Numbered from the stretch's first letter, positions 24,284-31,442 are shown. The stretch is 33,611 nucleotides of DNA from a virus (IMGVR_UViG_3300009124_000053:1-33611); one strand, 5' to 3'. Program-made: numbers and translations. The notes: generated from the letters alone by a model not told the origin.

Positions 24284-24295
24284 ATTCAAATGAAA
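24283..24295 (+). repeat. Direct repeat, right copy, after the HNH gene
   Basis: AATTCAAATGAAA, the second copy of the 23953 repeat. It begins at the HNH stop codon and contains the start codon of the next gene at 24290. Confidence 0.85.
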
Positions 24296-24484
24296 GTCCC
24301 TACACATGAAGAACTGATTCACCTGAAGATTCAGGCAGCAATGCGTGAGAACGTATTTGATGAAGATCAAATGAAGTATCTTGGTGAACGTGCTGGACAC
24401 CACTGGTATCTGGTTGCTGGTGAGCACGAAGTAAAAGCAGAACAAATTGAAGACTTCGAGATGGTTGATGATGGAGAGAGTTAA
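24290..24484 (+). CDS. Unknown 64-residue acidic protein
   Basis: Begins M-K-V-P-T-H-E-E-L-I-H-L-K-I-Q-A-A-M-R-E and ends in E-D-F-E-M-V-D-D-G-E-S; helical and acidic with a central R-A-G-H-H-W-Y-L-V segment. An AAGGAG site lies 12 bases upstream. Joined without the HNH insert, its ATG would overlap the gp44 stop as ATGA, suggesting it was the original neighbour of gp44. Function not recognised. Confidence 0.75.
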   Translation: MKVPTHEELIHLKIQAAMRENVFDEDQMKYLGERAGHHWYLVAGEHEVKAEQIEDFEMVDDGES

Positions 24485-24689
24485 AACCACACCAGAGAAC
24501 GTAGCAGAAGCACACGAAGCTTTGTTTCATGCTACAATGAATCTACCTGCTGCTGCTGCCCACTGTGGTATGACGCAGAAACAATTGAAGTTAACCTTCT
24601 GGGAATACCTTAAATATCATGCCGCAAACTTTGAAATCACTGAAGACACCACTTCGCTATCCAGGGGGGAAGAGTCGTGCCCTGAGTAA
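24471..24689 (+). CDS. Unknown small protein with a helix-turn-helix-like stretch
   Basis: 72 residues from ATG 24471 (24468 is also possible), overlapping the previous gene by 14 bases and the Dam gene by 71. The centre, L-P-A-A-A-A-H-C-G-M-T-Q-K-Q-L-K-L-T-F, has the spacing of a helix-turn-helix, followed by W-E-Y-L-K-Y-H. The last 15 or so residues come from sequence that also codes for the start of Dam. It may be a small DNA-binding protein; the call is tentative. Confidence 0.65.
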   Translation: MERVKTTPENVAEAHEALFHATMNLPAAAAHCGMTQKQLKLTFWEYLKYHAANFEITEDTTSLSRGEESCPE

Positions 24690-25482
24690 ACTCTTCCAAT
24701 ACATTCCTGACCTTAAAGATTATGATGAGTATCGTGAACCATTCTTGGGTGGTGGTTCTGTAGCACTTGAAGTATCTAAACGTTATCCCCATTTGAATAT
24801 CTGGGTTAACGATCTCTACGAACCTCTTTATAATTTCTGGCGAGAACTGCAGGATCATGGACAAGCACTTAGAGACGAACTTGTCCAACTTAAACAAAGA
24901 CATATTGATCAAGCATCTGCCAGAACTTTGTTTGATAGTGCGAAAGAATATCTTTCAAGACCTGTGGAAGACACTAAAGATTTCCACCGTGCTGTTTCCT
25001 TCTATGTGGTTAATAAGTGTTCTTTCTCTGGTCTCACCGAATCAAGTTCCTTCTCCAAGCAAGCAAGCGATAGCAACTTCTCAATGGCAGGAATCGACCG
25101 ACTGCCCGAGTATCAAAAACTAATTGCTAACTGGAAGATCACGAATCTATCATACGAACAACTTCTTTGTGATGACAAATCAGTCTACATCTATCTCGAT
25201 CCCCCCTATGAGATCGGAAGCAATCTGTATGGCAAGCGCGGGTCAATGCATAAGTCCTTTGATCATGACCAGTTTGCTGTTGACTGCGATCGTTATGTTG
25301 CTGCTCAACTTATATCCTACAACTCCTCGCAACTGATCCGAGACCGTTTCAACGGGTGGACAGCTGCTGAATTTGCACACACTTACACCATGCGCTCCGT
25401 GGGGTCCTATAATACAGATCAAGCGAGCCGCAAGGAACTCGTCCTCACCAACTACGCAACGGTATTAGCAAATGAAGTGTGA
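24619..25482 (+). CDS. dam: Dam-type adenine-N6 DNA methyltransferase
   Basis: A 287-residue D12-class methylase, size and motif order like T4 Dam (259) and bacterial Dam, whose usual target is GATC. Motif X is P-L-R-Y-P-G-G-K-S-R at 11-20, motif I (AdoMet binding) is E-P-F-L-G-G-G-S-V-A-L at 40-50, and catalytic motif IV is D194-P-P-Y197. It may protect phage DNA from host restriction or mark DNA for packaging or repair. GATC is not avoided in this window. It sits between gp44 and gp62 and is probably a later addition to the clamp-loader operon. The specificity is inferred from the family. Confidence 0.93.
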   Translation: MPQTLKSLKTPLRYPGGKSRALSKLFQYIPDLKDYDEYREPFLGGGSVALEVSKRYPHLNIWVNDLYEPLYNFWRELQDHGQALRDELVQLKQRHIDQASARTLFDSAKEYLSRPVEDTKDFHRAVSFYVVNKCSFSGLTESSSFSKQASDSNFSMAGIDRLPEYQKLIANWKITNLSYEQLLCDDKSVYIYLDPPYEIGSNLYGKRGSMHKSFDHDQFAVDCDRYVAAQLISYNSSQLIRDRFNGWTAAEFAHTYTMRSVGSYNTDQASRKELVLTNYATVLANEV

Positions 25483-25612
25483 AGTAACTCTCTACGTTGC
25501 TGGCAAGGTCTTCAAGGAAGAAGTCTATGCTCGCGACTACCAGGAGGCACGAGAGGTTGCCCTGGCACGTAATCCTAATGCTACTATTGTTGGAGTGACT
25601 GCAAAGTTCTAA
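25472..25612 (+). CDS. Unknown 46-residue protein
   Basis: Reads M-K-C-E-V-T-L-Y-V-A-G-K-V-F-K-E-E-V and ends N-P-N-A-T-I-V-G-V-T-A-K-F, with a helix R-D-Y-Q-E-A-R-E-V-A-L-A-R between two strands: a compact beta-alpha-beta protein. It overlaps Dam by 11 bases, and its TAA overlaps the next ATG (TAATG), supporting the frame. Small proteins like this recur beside gp62 in cyanophages as I recall; the function is unknown. Confidence 0.75.
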   Translation: MKCEVTLYVAGKVFKEEVYARDYQEAREVALARNPNATIVGVTAKF

Positions 25613-25803
25613 TGTGGAGACTGTGGAGTTATGCGTTGGGACGCAAGGAGGGGCGTAGCAATAGAGAAGCAAATATTATTGCTTGCATACGCACCCTTAT
25701 TTTTATTTCTTACTTGGTTACTAACTGTTTTATTATTGCTGGAGTGATTAGACACTGGGATGGCGGAACTAAAAGATTACCTGAATTCAATCAATCAAAC
25801 TAA
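25612..25803 (+). CDS. Small single-span membrane protein
   Basis: A 63-residue protein with an aromatic and basic N-terminus (M-W-R-L-W-S-Y-A-L-G-R-K), one hydrophobic segment at about residues 27-46 (I-R-T-L-I-F-I-S-Y-L-V-T-N-C-F-I-I-A) and a polar tail. By the positive-inside rule the basic N-terminus would be cytoplasmic. It overlaps the previous stop by TAATG and the gp62 start by 44 bases. A membrane protein inside the clamp-loader operon is odd; it may act in superinfection exclusion or replisome-membrane contact, but nothing in the sequence proves this. Confidence 0.75.
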   Translation: MWRLWSYALGRKEGRSNREANIIACIRTLIFISYLVTNCFIIAGVIRHWDGGTKRLPEFNQSN

Positions 25804-26143
25804 AAAGAATATCATGGATGAAGATGAGGATGCCGTCAAAGGTTATCCTCCTTTTATTGTGAACAAGTGTCTGTCTGGTTTTACGGATAGCATTCTGTTT
25901 GCAAACGAGATGAACATGCATCCTTATCTCGATAAAAAATTGCAGTATGATTTTTATCTAAATAGTTTGAAGCCAAGGAAACGATTTACTCCATGGTTGA
26001 AAAAGGATACAGTAGAGAACATTGAATTGGTGAAGCAATATTATGGATACAACCATAGTAAAGCAGTTGCCGCTCTTAGAATTCTCACTAATTCTGAACT
26101 ACAACAGATTAAAAAGATTTTAGATAAAGGCGGTGCAAGATGA
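25760..26143 (+). CDS. 62: Clamp loader small subunit gp62
   Basis: Partner of gp44 in the clamp loader. The 127 residues (T4 gp62: 187) carry the segments known from cyanophage gp62: L-K-D-Y-L-N-S-I-N-Q-T-K near the start, Y-P-P-F-I-V-N-K-C-L-S-G near 29-40, N-E-M-N-M-H-P-Y-L-D-K-K-L-Q-Y near 49-63, and a C-terminal L-R-I-L-T. It precedes regA with an ATGA overlap, as expected. It is separated from gp44 by about 1.8 kb of extra genes. Confidence 0.92.
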   Translation: MAELKDYLNSINQTKKNIMDEDEDAVKGYPPFIVNKCLSGFTDSILFANEMNMHPYLDKKLQYDFYLNSLKPRKRFTPWLKKDTVENIELVKQYYGYNHSKAVAALRILTNSELQQIKKILDKGGAR

Positions 26144-26565
26144 ATGAAATTACTATTGACTGGCAACCATCAGACATGGTTGAAGTTGTTCTTAACGAAC
26201 CAGATGATTTTCTTAAGGTAAGAGAAACACTGACTCGTATTGGTGTTGCATCCCGAAAGGATCGCAAACTGTATCAGTCTTGCCACATTTTACACAAGCA
26301 GGGCAAGTATTACATTGTTCATTTTAAAGAGTTGTTTGCTCTTGATGGAAAGAACACTAACCTATCGCTGAATGATGTCCAGCGCCGTAACCGTATCTCT
26401 AAACTTCTTTCTGATTGGGGTCTTATTTCTATTGTAAATGAGGCACAGATTGAAGATGTTGCACCTCTTAATCAAATTAAAGTTCTTTCTTACAAAGATA
26501 AGGGAGACTGGACACTTGAGTCGAAATATAACATCGGTCGCAAAAAGGTAGAGGCAACCGAATAA
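26140..26565 (+). CDS. regA: Translational repressor RegA
   Basis: RNA-binding protein that represses translation of early phage messages by covering their start regions. The 141-residue length is near T4 RegA (122). Matching segments include L-K-V-R-E-T-L-T-R-I-G-V-A-S, then L-Y-Q-S-C-H-I-L-H-K-Q-G-K-Y-Y-I-V-H-F-K-E-L-F and L-S-D-W-G-L-I, all typical of the family. It follows gp62 with ATGA overlap and is the last gene before a strong terminator. Confidence 0.95.
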   Translation: MNEITIDWQPSDMVEVVLNEPDDFLKVRETLTRIGVASRKDRKLYQSCHILHKQGKYYIVHFKELFALDGKNTNLSLNDVQRRNRISKLLSDWGLISIVNEAQIEDVAPLNQIKVLSYKDKGDWTLESKYNIGRKKVEATE

Positions 26566-26649
26566 ATAATATCGAGACCTTTCGTGCGGTCTCTCTACAA
26601 GTCGGAACACCCTACAAACTGTTACGGTTATTACCGTAGCAGTTTTTTT
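26561..26649 (+). ncRNA. Candidate small RNA after regA
   Basis: A late-type octamer AATAAATA (26561-26568) overlaps the regA stop. It is followed by a hairpin (GAGACC/GGTCTC, 26574-26593), an unpaired stretch of about 20 bases and a strong terminator ending at 26649. Initiation near 26575 would give a structured RNA of roughly 70 bases with no reading frame. The octamer may be a chance product of the stop context, so the RNA is a hypothesis; the hairpin could instead be part of the regA 3' end. Confidence 0.3.
26617..26649 (+). terminator. Rho-independent terminator after regA
   Basis: AACTGTTACGGT pairs with ACCGTAGCAGTT (one G-T pair) round TATT, followed by a T-run to 26649. It closes the replication operon. 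Confidence 0.93.
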
Positions 26650-26657
26650 GTGTCTGG

Positions 26658-26690
26658 ATTAAATAATATTGGATGCCTTCGGGGTCCAAT
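26658..26690 (+). promoter_or_regulatory. Possible late promoter and leader hairpin for hsp20
   Basis: ATTAAATA (26658-26665, six of eight late positions) precedes a hairpin at 26668-26690: ATTGGA/TCCAAT with an inner CC-TTCG-GG cap. The hairpin lies 35 bases before the hsp20 ATG and has no T-run, so it is not a terminator. It could stabilise or regulate the leader. Confidence 0.35.
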
Positions 26691-26725
26691 CAAAAACAAT
26701 CTCGCTTAAATAAAGGAGACACGCA

Positions 26726-27133
26726 ATGACAAATACTTGGGATATCTATCTACCCCACGCTGTAGGTCTGAGTGATATGTTCCACAGACTTGATTCAATG
26801 ACAAGTCACAACAAGAACTATCCTCCGTATAACCTAATCAAACATGACTCCAGTAATTACGAAATTCAAATCGCTCTCGCAGGATTTAAAAGAGAGGAGA
26901 TTGAAGTATCTACTGAATCAAACATTCTCCGAGTTGCCACGAAGACTTCAGGATCGGATCCTGAAGTTGAGTATCTCCACAAAGGAGTATCAAGAAGATC
27001 ATTTACAGAGACTTGGCAACTCGCTGACGATGTTAGAGTTGTGGACGTAGCATTAGAAGAAGGTCTGTTGATTATTAGTTTAGAGAAAATTATTCCAGAC
27101 CACATGAAACGAACCACATACGAAGTCAAATAA
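26726..27133 (+). CDS. hsp20: Small heat shock protein Hsp20
   Basis: ATP-independent chaperone of the alpha-crystallin family, common in T4-like cyanophages. The 135 residues resemble IbpA-type proteins: Y-P-P-Y-N-L near 32-37, Y-E-I-Q-I-A-L-A-G-F near 45-54, Y-L-H-K-G-V-S-R-R-S-F near 83-93, and the terminal strand G-L-L-I-I-S-L. The C-terminal I-I-P lies where the oligomer anchor motif usually sits. An AAGGAG site at 26713-26718 precedes the ATG. It is flanked by terminators, so it is transcribed on its own. It may aid folding of capsid proteins or protect host photosystems; that is inferred. Confidence 0.95.
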   Translation: MTNTWDIYLPHAVGLSDMFHRLDSMTSHNKNYPPYNLIKHDSSNYEIQIALAGFKREEIEVSTESNILRVATKTSGSDPEVEYLHKGVSRRSFTETWQLADDVRVVDVALEEGLLIISLEKIIPDHMKRTTYEVK

Positions 27134-27144
27134 ATATCTGGCAC

Positions 27145-27164
27145 AGGGGGCGTTGCCCCCTTTT
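27145..27164 (+). terminator. Terminator after hsp20
   Basis: A-GGGGGC and GCCCCC-T pair over a GTT loop, followed by TTTTGCATTTT. The stem is strong but the T-run is interrupted. It overlaps the next -35 box. Confidence 0.8.
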
Positions 27165-27181
27165 GCATTTTATGTTATACT
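27153..27181 (+). promoter_or_regulatory. Promoter nested in the hsp20 terminator
   Basis: TATACT at 27176-27181 carries an extended -10 (TGT before it) and lies 17 bases after TTGCCC (27153-27158), a four-of-six match to TTGACA within the terminator stem. Initiation near 27188 gives a leader of about 14 bases for 27202. Confidence 0.6.
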
Positions 27182-27201
27182 TATAGAAACATTGGAGAAC
27201 T

Positions 27202-27663
27202 ATGGCTGAACAAATTATTGTTTTTAAGAATGGCGAGCGTGTAATTACAACCCTTCAAGAAGTGTATGAAGGAGAGGGTGATGATAAGCGTGGTGTATGT
27301 TTGTTGATGACTCATCCTTACATTCTTGATCTTATTGAAGTTTCTGATAAACCAGAAGAAATGAACTTGCAAGTCAAGTTCAGCAAGTGGTGTCCCTATT
27401 CTGTAGACTATCAGTTCCGAGTTCCTTATGATGCAGTTCTTGCAATTGGAGAACCAGATCAAGGTTTGTTGACTGCATATAAGAGTAAAGTGGAAAGCAT
27501 GATTTCAACTGATGATGGTAGAGTGCCCAGTGCAGATGAAGTGCTGGCAGCAACTGCAGCAGGTTATGAGAACACTCCAAACTGGCAACAACAGCAGCAA
27601 GCAGTTGCACAAGCAATGGCAGATGCAGCAACTCCTCCTGCTGTAAATCCTGAAGTTGTATGA
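27202..27663 (+). CDS. Sm-like small protein with Gln/Ala tail
   Basis: A 153-residue protein. Residues 1-100 look like an Sm-type barrel: I-I-V-F-K-N-G-E-R-V-I-T-T-L, then V-C-L-L-M-T-H-P-Y-I-L, then V-K-F-S-K-W, then Y-Q-F-R-V-P-Y-D-A-V-L-A-I-G-E-P and L-L-T-A-Y. Each block has a counterpart in the 13517 product, and the last one in 27660. The remaining 50 residues are Gln/Ala/Pro-rich and probably unstructured. It leads the polymerase operon from its own promoter and overlaps 27660 by ATGA. An RNA-binding role is plausible but unproven. Confidence 0.85.
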   Translation: MAEQIIVFKNGERVITTLQEVYEGEGDDKRGVCLLMTHPYILDLIEVSDKPEEMNLQVKFSKWCPYSVDYQFRVPYDAVLAIGEPDQGLLTAYKSKVESMISTDDGRVPSADEVLAATAAGYENTPNWQQQQQAVAQAMADAATPPAVNPEVV

Positions 27664-27914
27664 TCAAGCTTCTGAAGTTTGACGGTCACTGGATCGTAGC
27701 AGAGGTTGAAGAGATTCCTGGGACTGAGTTGGGTGACCCCGACTGTGTGCTAAAATATGCTTGTGAGGTGAACGAGGATGGGGCAATGCCCTTTCCTCCT
27801 TACAGCGAAGACACCGAGTTGGTAGTGCGTTCAGAAAACATCACTGTTATTGCTGAACCATCTGCCATGTTCTCGGCACTATACTATGACTTGAAAGACA
27901 AACGAGAGGAATGA
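27660..27914 (+). CDS. Small Sm-like protein upstream of gp43
   Basis: An 84-residue acidic protein coupled to both neighbours by ATGA overlaps. It reads I-K-L-L-K-F-D-G-H-W-I-V-A-E-V-E-E-I, then V-L-K-Y-A-C-E-V, then T-E-L-V-V-R-S-E-N-I-T-V-I-A-E-P and L-Y-Y-D-L-K-D-K. The strand spacing and the V-x-x-I-x-E-P...Y ending match the 27202 and 13517 products, so it appears to be a third, shortest member. Translation of gp43 is probably coupled to it. Function not known. Confidence 0.82.
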   Translation: MIKLLKFDGHWIVAEVEEIPGTELGDPDCVLKYACEVNEDGAMPFPPYSEDTELVVRSENITVIAEPSAMFSALYYDLKDKREE

Positions 27915-30400
27915 AGTTTTACACCAGTGTTCAGCAAGCAGGTAACAGTATCCAAGTTCGTGGATATGAGAATGGAATACAGTTCAGTGACAAGGTAAAG
28001 TTCAACCCTACACTGTATCTGCCTACCCAACAACCTTCACGCTGGAAGACTCTGGATGGTAAGAATGTTCGCCCTGTGAAGCAGGGAACTATTCGTGATG
28101 CAAAGCAGTTCGTAGAAGAACATCGTGACATTCCTGACTTTGAGATCTGTGGTCAGACTCGCTATCTGAATCAGTATATTGCTGAAGAGTATCCTGCTGA
28201 TCAGATCGAGTTTGACTCCAGTCAGATTCGTGTGTTCACGCTTGACATCGAGACTGCTGCAGAGAATGGTTTCCCTGACATCGAGACAGCAGACCAGGAG
28301 ATTCTGCTGATCTCTCTCAAGGATAGTCACACAGGACGCATCCAGGTGTTCGGACGCTATGAGTTCAACAACACCCACAAGGATGTTGATTACATGCACT
28401 TCGGCACTGAAGTTGGCATGTTGAATGCATTCATTCACTACTGGGTATCTAACTTCCCAGATGTGATCACTGGATGGAACGTCCAGTTGTTCGATATGAC
28501 ATACATCAGCAAGCGTATTGAACGTGTGATTGGTGAGCGTGAGGCAAAAATGCTGTCACCTTGGAAGACCACTTTCTGTCGTGACATCTATATCAAGGGA
28601 CGTAAGCAGATTGCTTATGACATCTCTGGCATTGCTACCCTTGACTATCTTGAACTGTATCGTAAGTTCACTTACACCAATCAAGCATCTTATCGTCTTG
28701 ACCACATTGCAAGTGTGGAACTTGGCACCAAGAAACTTGACCACAGTGAGTATGATACCTTCAAGGAGTTCTATACTAAGGACTGGCAGAAGTTTGTAGA
28801 ATACAACATCATTGACGTTCGCCTGGTTGACCAGTTGGATGACAAGATGAAACTGCTTGAACTTGCATTCACCATGGCATACGATGCTAAGGTGAACTTT
28901 GAGGATGTATTCTCTCAGGTTCGTATGTGGGATAACTATATCTACGTCGAGTTGCTCAAGAGAAAAATTGCCATCCCTCCCAAGAAAGAAGCAAGAAAAG
29001 ATGCTAAGTATGCTGGGGCATACGTTAAGGAACCTAAGCCAGGATTTTATGACTGGGTTGTCAGCTTTGACCTTAACAGTCTATATCCTCATCTTATCAT
29101 GCAGTATAACCTCTCACCAGAGACCTTGCTCCCAAACAGACACCCTACAGCAACTGTTGATAAGTTGCTTGAGAAAGAGATAGACACGTCTGATCTTAGC
29201 AACTGTCTTGCTGCTAACGGAACGCTCTATAAGAACGAGGAGCAGGGGTTCCTGCCCATGATGATGCAGAAGATGTATGATGAGCGAGTCATCTTCAAGA
29301 AGAAGATGCTTGCTGCCAAGCAGAAGTATGAAGAGACTCCTACCATTGAATTGAAGAAAGAGATTGCCCGCTGCAATAACATCCAGATGGCAAAGAAGAT
29401 CTCTCTCAACTCTGCTTATGGTGCTATCGGTAACGAACACTTCCGATACTTCCGACTGGAGATCGCTGAGGCAATCACGTTGTCTGGTCAACTCTCAATC
29501 CGCTGGATTGAGAACAAGATGAATGAGAAACTAAACAAGATTCTAAAGACTGACAATGTTGATTACGTTATTGCTTCTGACACTGACTCTATCTACCTTA
29601 ACCTGGGTCCTCTGGTTGAAACTGTATACGCGACACGAGAGAAGACTGATGAAGGAATTGTCGCGTTCCTTGATAAGGTGTGTCAGATGGAACTTGAAAA
29701 GTATATTGAAAGTTCTTACCAAGAGCTCGCCCTTTACATGAACGCATACCAGCAGAAGATGGTCATGAAGCGCGAGAACATCGCTAACCGTGGCATCTGG
29801 ACTGCTAAGAAGCGTTACATCCTGAACGTGTGGAACAGTGAAGGTGTGCAATACAAAGAACCCAAGATGAAGATCATGGGTCTTGAGACGGCACGTTCTT
29901 CTACTCCACAATACTATCGTGACAAACTACTGGAAGCATTCAAGATTATCATTGCTAAAACAAATGATGACCTGATTGATTTTATTGAGTTTGTCAAACA
30001 AGACACTCGCAAACAAGACTATGTAAACATTGCTTTCCCTCGTGGTGTCAATGGGTTGGACAAATACAAGGACAACCATGACATCTACAAGAAGGGCACA
30101 CCTATCCATGTGAGAGGATCCTTACTTTACAACCATCACGTTCGTAAAAACAAACTAACTAATAAGTATCCCATCATTCAGGAAGGTGAGAAGATCAAGT
30201 TCATTTACTTGAAGTCTCCCAACCCACTTCAAGAGAATTGCATCTCATTCTTTAGTGACATTCCTAAAGAGTTGAACGTTGATAAGTATATTGACTATCA
30301 ACTTCAATTTGAGAAGTCATTCTTGGAACCGCTCAAGAATGTGTTAGAATGTATTGGTTGGAACCATGAGAAGAAAGTTTCTCTACTAAGTTTTTTCTGA
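27911..30400 (+). CDS. 43: Family B DNA polymerase gp43
   Basis: Replicative polymerase with 3'-5' proofreading. The 829 residues (T4: 898) hold Exo I with D112-I-E114, Exo II W-N-V-Q-L-F-D near 195, Exo III Y-N-I-I-D near 300, polymerase motif A D387-L-N-S-L-Y-P, motif B K496-I-S-L-N500-S-A-Y-G and motif C D557-T-D559-S. All catalytic residues are present. The C-terminal tail, which in T4 binds the gp45 clamp, ends K-V-S-L-L-S-F-F, a plausible clamp-binding peptide. It is not split by an intein or intron. Confidence 0.98.
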   Translation: MKFYTSVQQAGNSIQVRGYENGIQFSDKVKFNPTLYLPTQQPSRWKTLDGKNVRPVKQGTIRDAKQFVEEHRDIPDFEICGQTRYLNQYIAEEYPADQIEFDSSQIRVFTLDIETAAENGFPDIETADQEILLISLKDSHTGRIQVFGRYEFNNTHKDVDYMHFGTEVGMLNAFIHYWVSNFPDVITGWNVQLFDMTYISKRIERVIGEREAKMLSPWKTTFCRDIYIKGRKQIAYDISGIATLDYLELYRKFTYTNQASYRLDHIASVELGTKKLDHSEYDTFKEFYTKDWQKFVEYNIIDVRLVDQLDDKMKLLELAFTMAYDAKVNFEDVFSQVRMWDNYIYVELLKRKIAIPPKKEARKDAKYAGAYVKEPKPGFYDWVVSFDLNSLYPHLIMQYNLSPETLLPNRHPTATVDKLLEKEIDTSDLSNCLAANGTLYKNEEQGFLPMMMQKMYDERVIFKKKMLAAKQKYEETPTIELKKEIARCNNIQMAKKISLNSAYGAIGNEHFRYFRLEIAEAITLSGQLSIRWIENKMNEKLNKILKTDNVDYVIASDTDSIYLNLGPLVETVYATREKTDEGIVAFLDKVCQMELEKYIESSYQELALYMNAYQQKMVMKRENIANRGIWTAKKRYILNVWNSEGVQYKEPKMKIMGLETARSSTPQYYRDKLLEAFKIIIAKTNDDLIDFIEFVKQDTRKQDYVNIAFPRGVNGLDKYKDNHDIYKKGTPIHVRGSLLYNHHVRKNKLTNKYPIIQEGEKIKFIYLKSPNPLQENCISFFSDIPKELNVDKYIDYQLQFEKSFLEPLKNVLECIGWNHEKKVSLLSFF

Positions 30401-30407
30401 GGTAATT

Positions 30408-31442
30408 ATGGGATTTTTAGACAGTGTAGTCAAGGATAGCAAGAATGAGTTTGCTACTTTTGCAAGCGAAGGGATTGCTGCTGGCGACGTTGAATCTTTC
30501 GTTGATACTGGGAGTTATATCTTTAATGCCCTGGTTTCTGGCAGCATTTATGGAGGCATTCCTTCCAATAAGATCACTGCCTTGGCAGGAGAGAGCGGCA
30601 CTGGAAAGACTTTCTTTTGTTTGTCTGTCGTTCGTAATTTCCTTGATCTTGATCCTGAAGCTGGAGTCATTTATTTTGAAACTGAGTCTGCTATTTCTAA
30701 GCAGATGATTGAGAGTCGTGGTATCGACTCTAATCGCATGGTGATCTTCCCTGTTGCTACGATCGAAGAGTTCAGAACTCAGGCAGTTCGTATTGTTGAC
30801 AAATATATGGAACAACCCAAAGACGAACGCAAACCATTGATGTTTGTGTTAGACTCTCTGGGTATGCTTGCCACCAACAAGGAGGTTGAGGATGCGTCGA
30901 ACGACAAGAACGTTCGCGACATGACCAAAGCACAACTTGTTAAATCTGTTTTCAGAATCTTGACATTGAAGATCGGCAAGGCTAATATACCTTTGTTAGT
31001 TACTAATCACACCTATGATGTCGTTGGCGCTTATGTCCCTACAAAAGAAATGGGAGGGGGCAGTGGACTCAAGTATTCTGCTTCTACAATCGTATATCTC
31101 GGAAAGAAAAAAGAAAAAGATGGAACGACTCTCGTCGGAAACATTATCAAATGCGAGGCTAAGAAGTCTCGTCTGACCCGTGAGGGATCGAAGGTAGAGA
31201 CTCGTCTCTTCTTTGATGAGCGTGGACTCGAACGCTACTACGGTATGTTAGAATTGGGAGAACGTGCTGGTCTGTGGGCAAACCGTGCTGGTCGCTATGA
31301 AATCGACGGCAAGAAACTCTATGGCAAACAGATCCTCGCAAACCCAGAAGAATACTTCACACCAGAAGTATTAGATCTACTGGACAAACAAGCACAGAAA
31401 GAATTTTTATATGGAGCAGCAGACGATGACGGAGAAGATTGA
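30408..31442 (+). CDS. uvsX: RecA-like recombinase UvsX
   Basis: Strand-exchange protein for recombination-dependent replication and repair; loaded by UvsY. The 344 residues are shorter than T4 UvsX (391). Walker A is G-E-S-G-T-G-K-T at 61-68, and Walker B-like L-M-F-V-L-D-S-L-G lies near 143-151. A GAGG ribosome site lies a few bases upstream. The acidic end D-D-D-G-E-D is typical of RecA-like proteins. The last 32 bases overlap the gp41 start. Confidence 0.95.
   Translation: MGFLDSVVKDSKNEFATFASEGIAAGDVESFVDTGSYIFNALVSGSIYGGIPSNKITALAGESGTGKTFFCLSVVRNFLDLDPEAGVIYFETESAISKQMIESRGIDSNRMVIFPVATIEEFRTQAVRIVDKYMEQPKDERKPLMFVLDSLGMLATNKEVEDASNDKNVRDMTKAQLVKSVFRILTLKIGKANIPLLVTNHTYDVVGAYVPTKEMGGGSGLKYSASTIVYLGKKKEKDGTTLVGNIIKCEAKKSRLTREGSKVETRLFFDERGLERYYGMLELGERAGLWANRAGRYEIDGKKLYGKQILANPEEYFTPEVLDLLDKQAQKEFLYGAADDDGED

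Noticed and set aside
27129-27136. AATAAATA at the hsp20 stop as a late promoter
   Set aside because: A terminator follows within ten bases, so no gene or sizeable RNA could be served.
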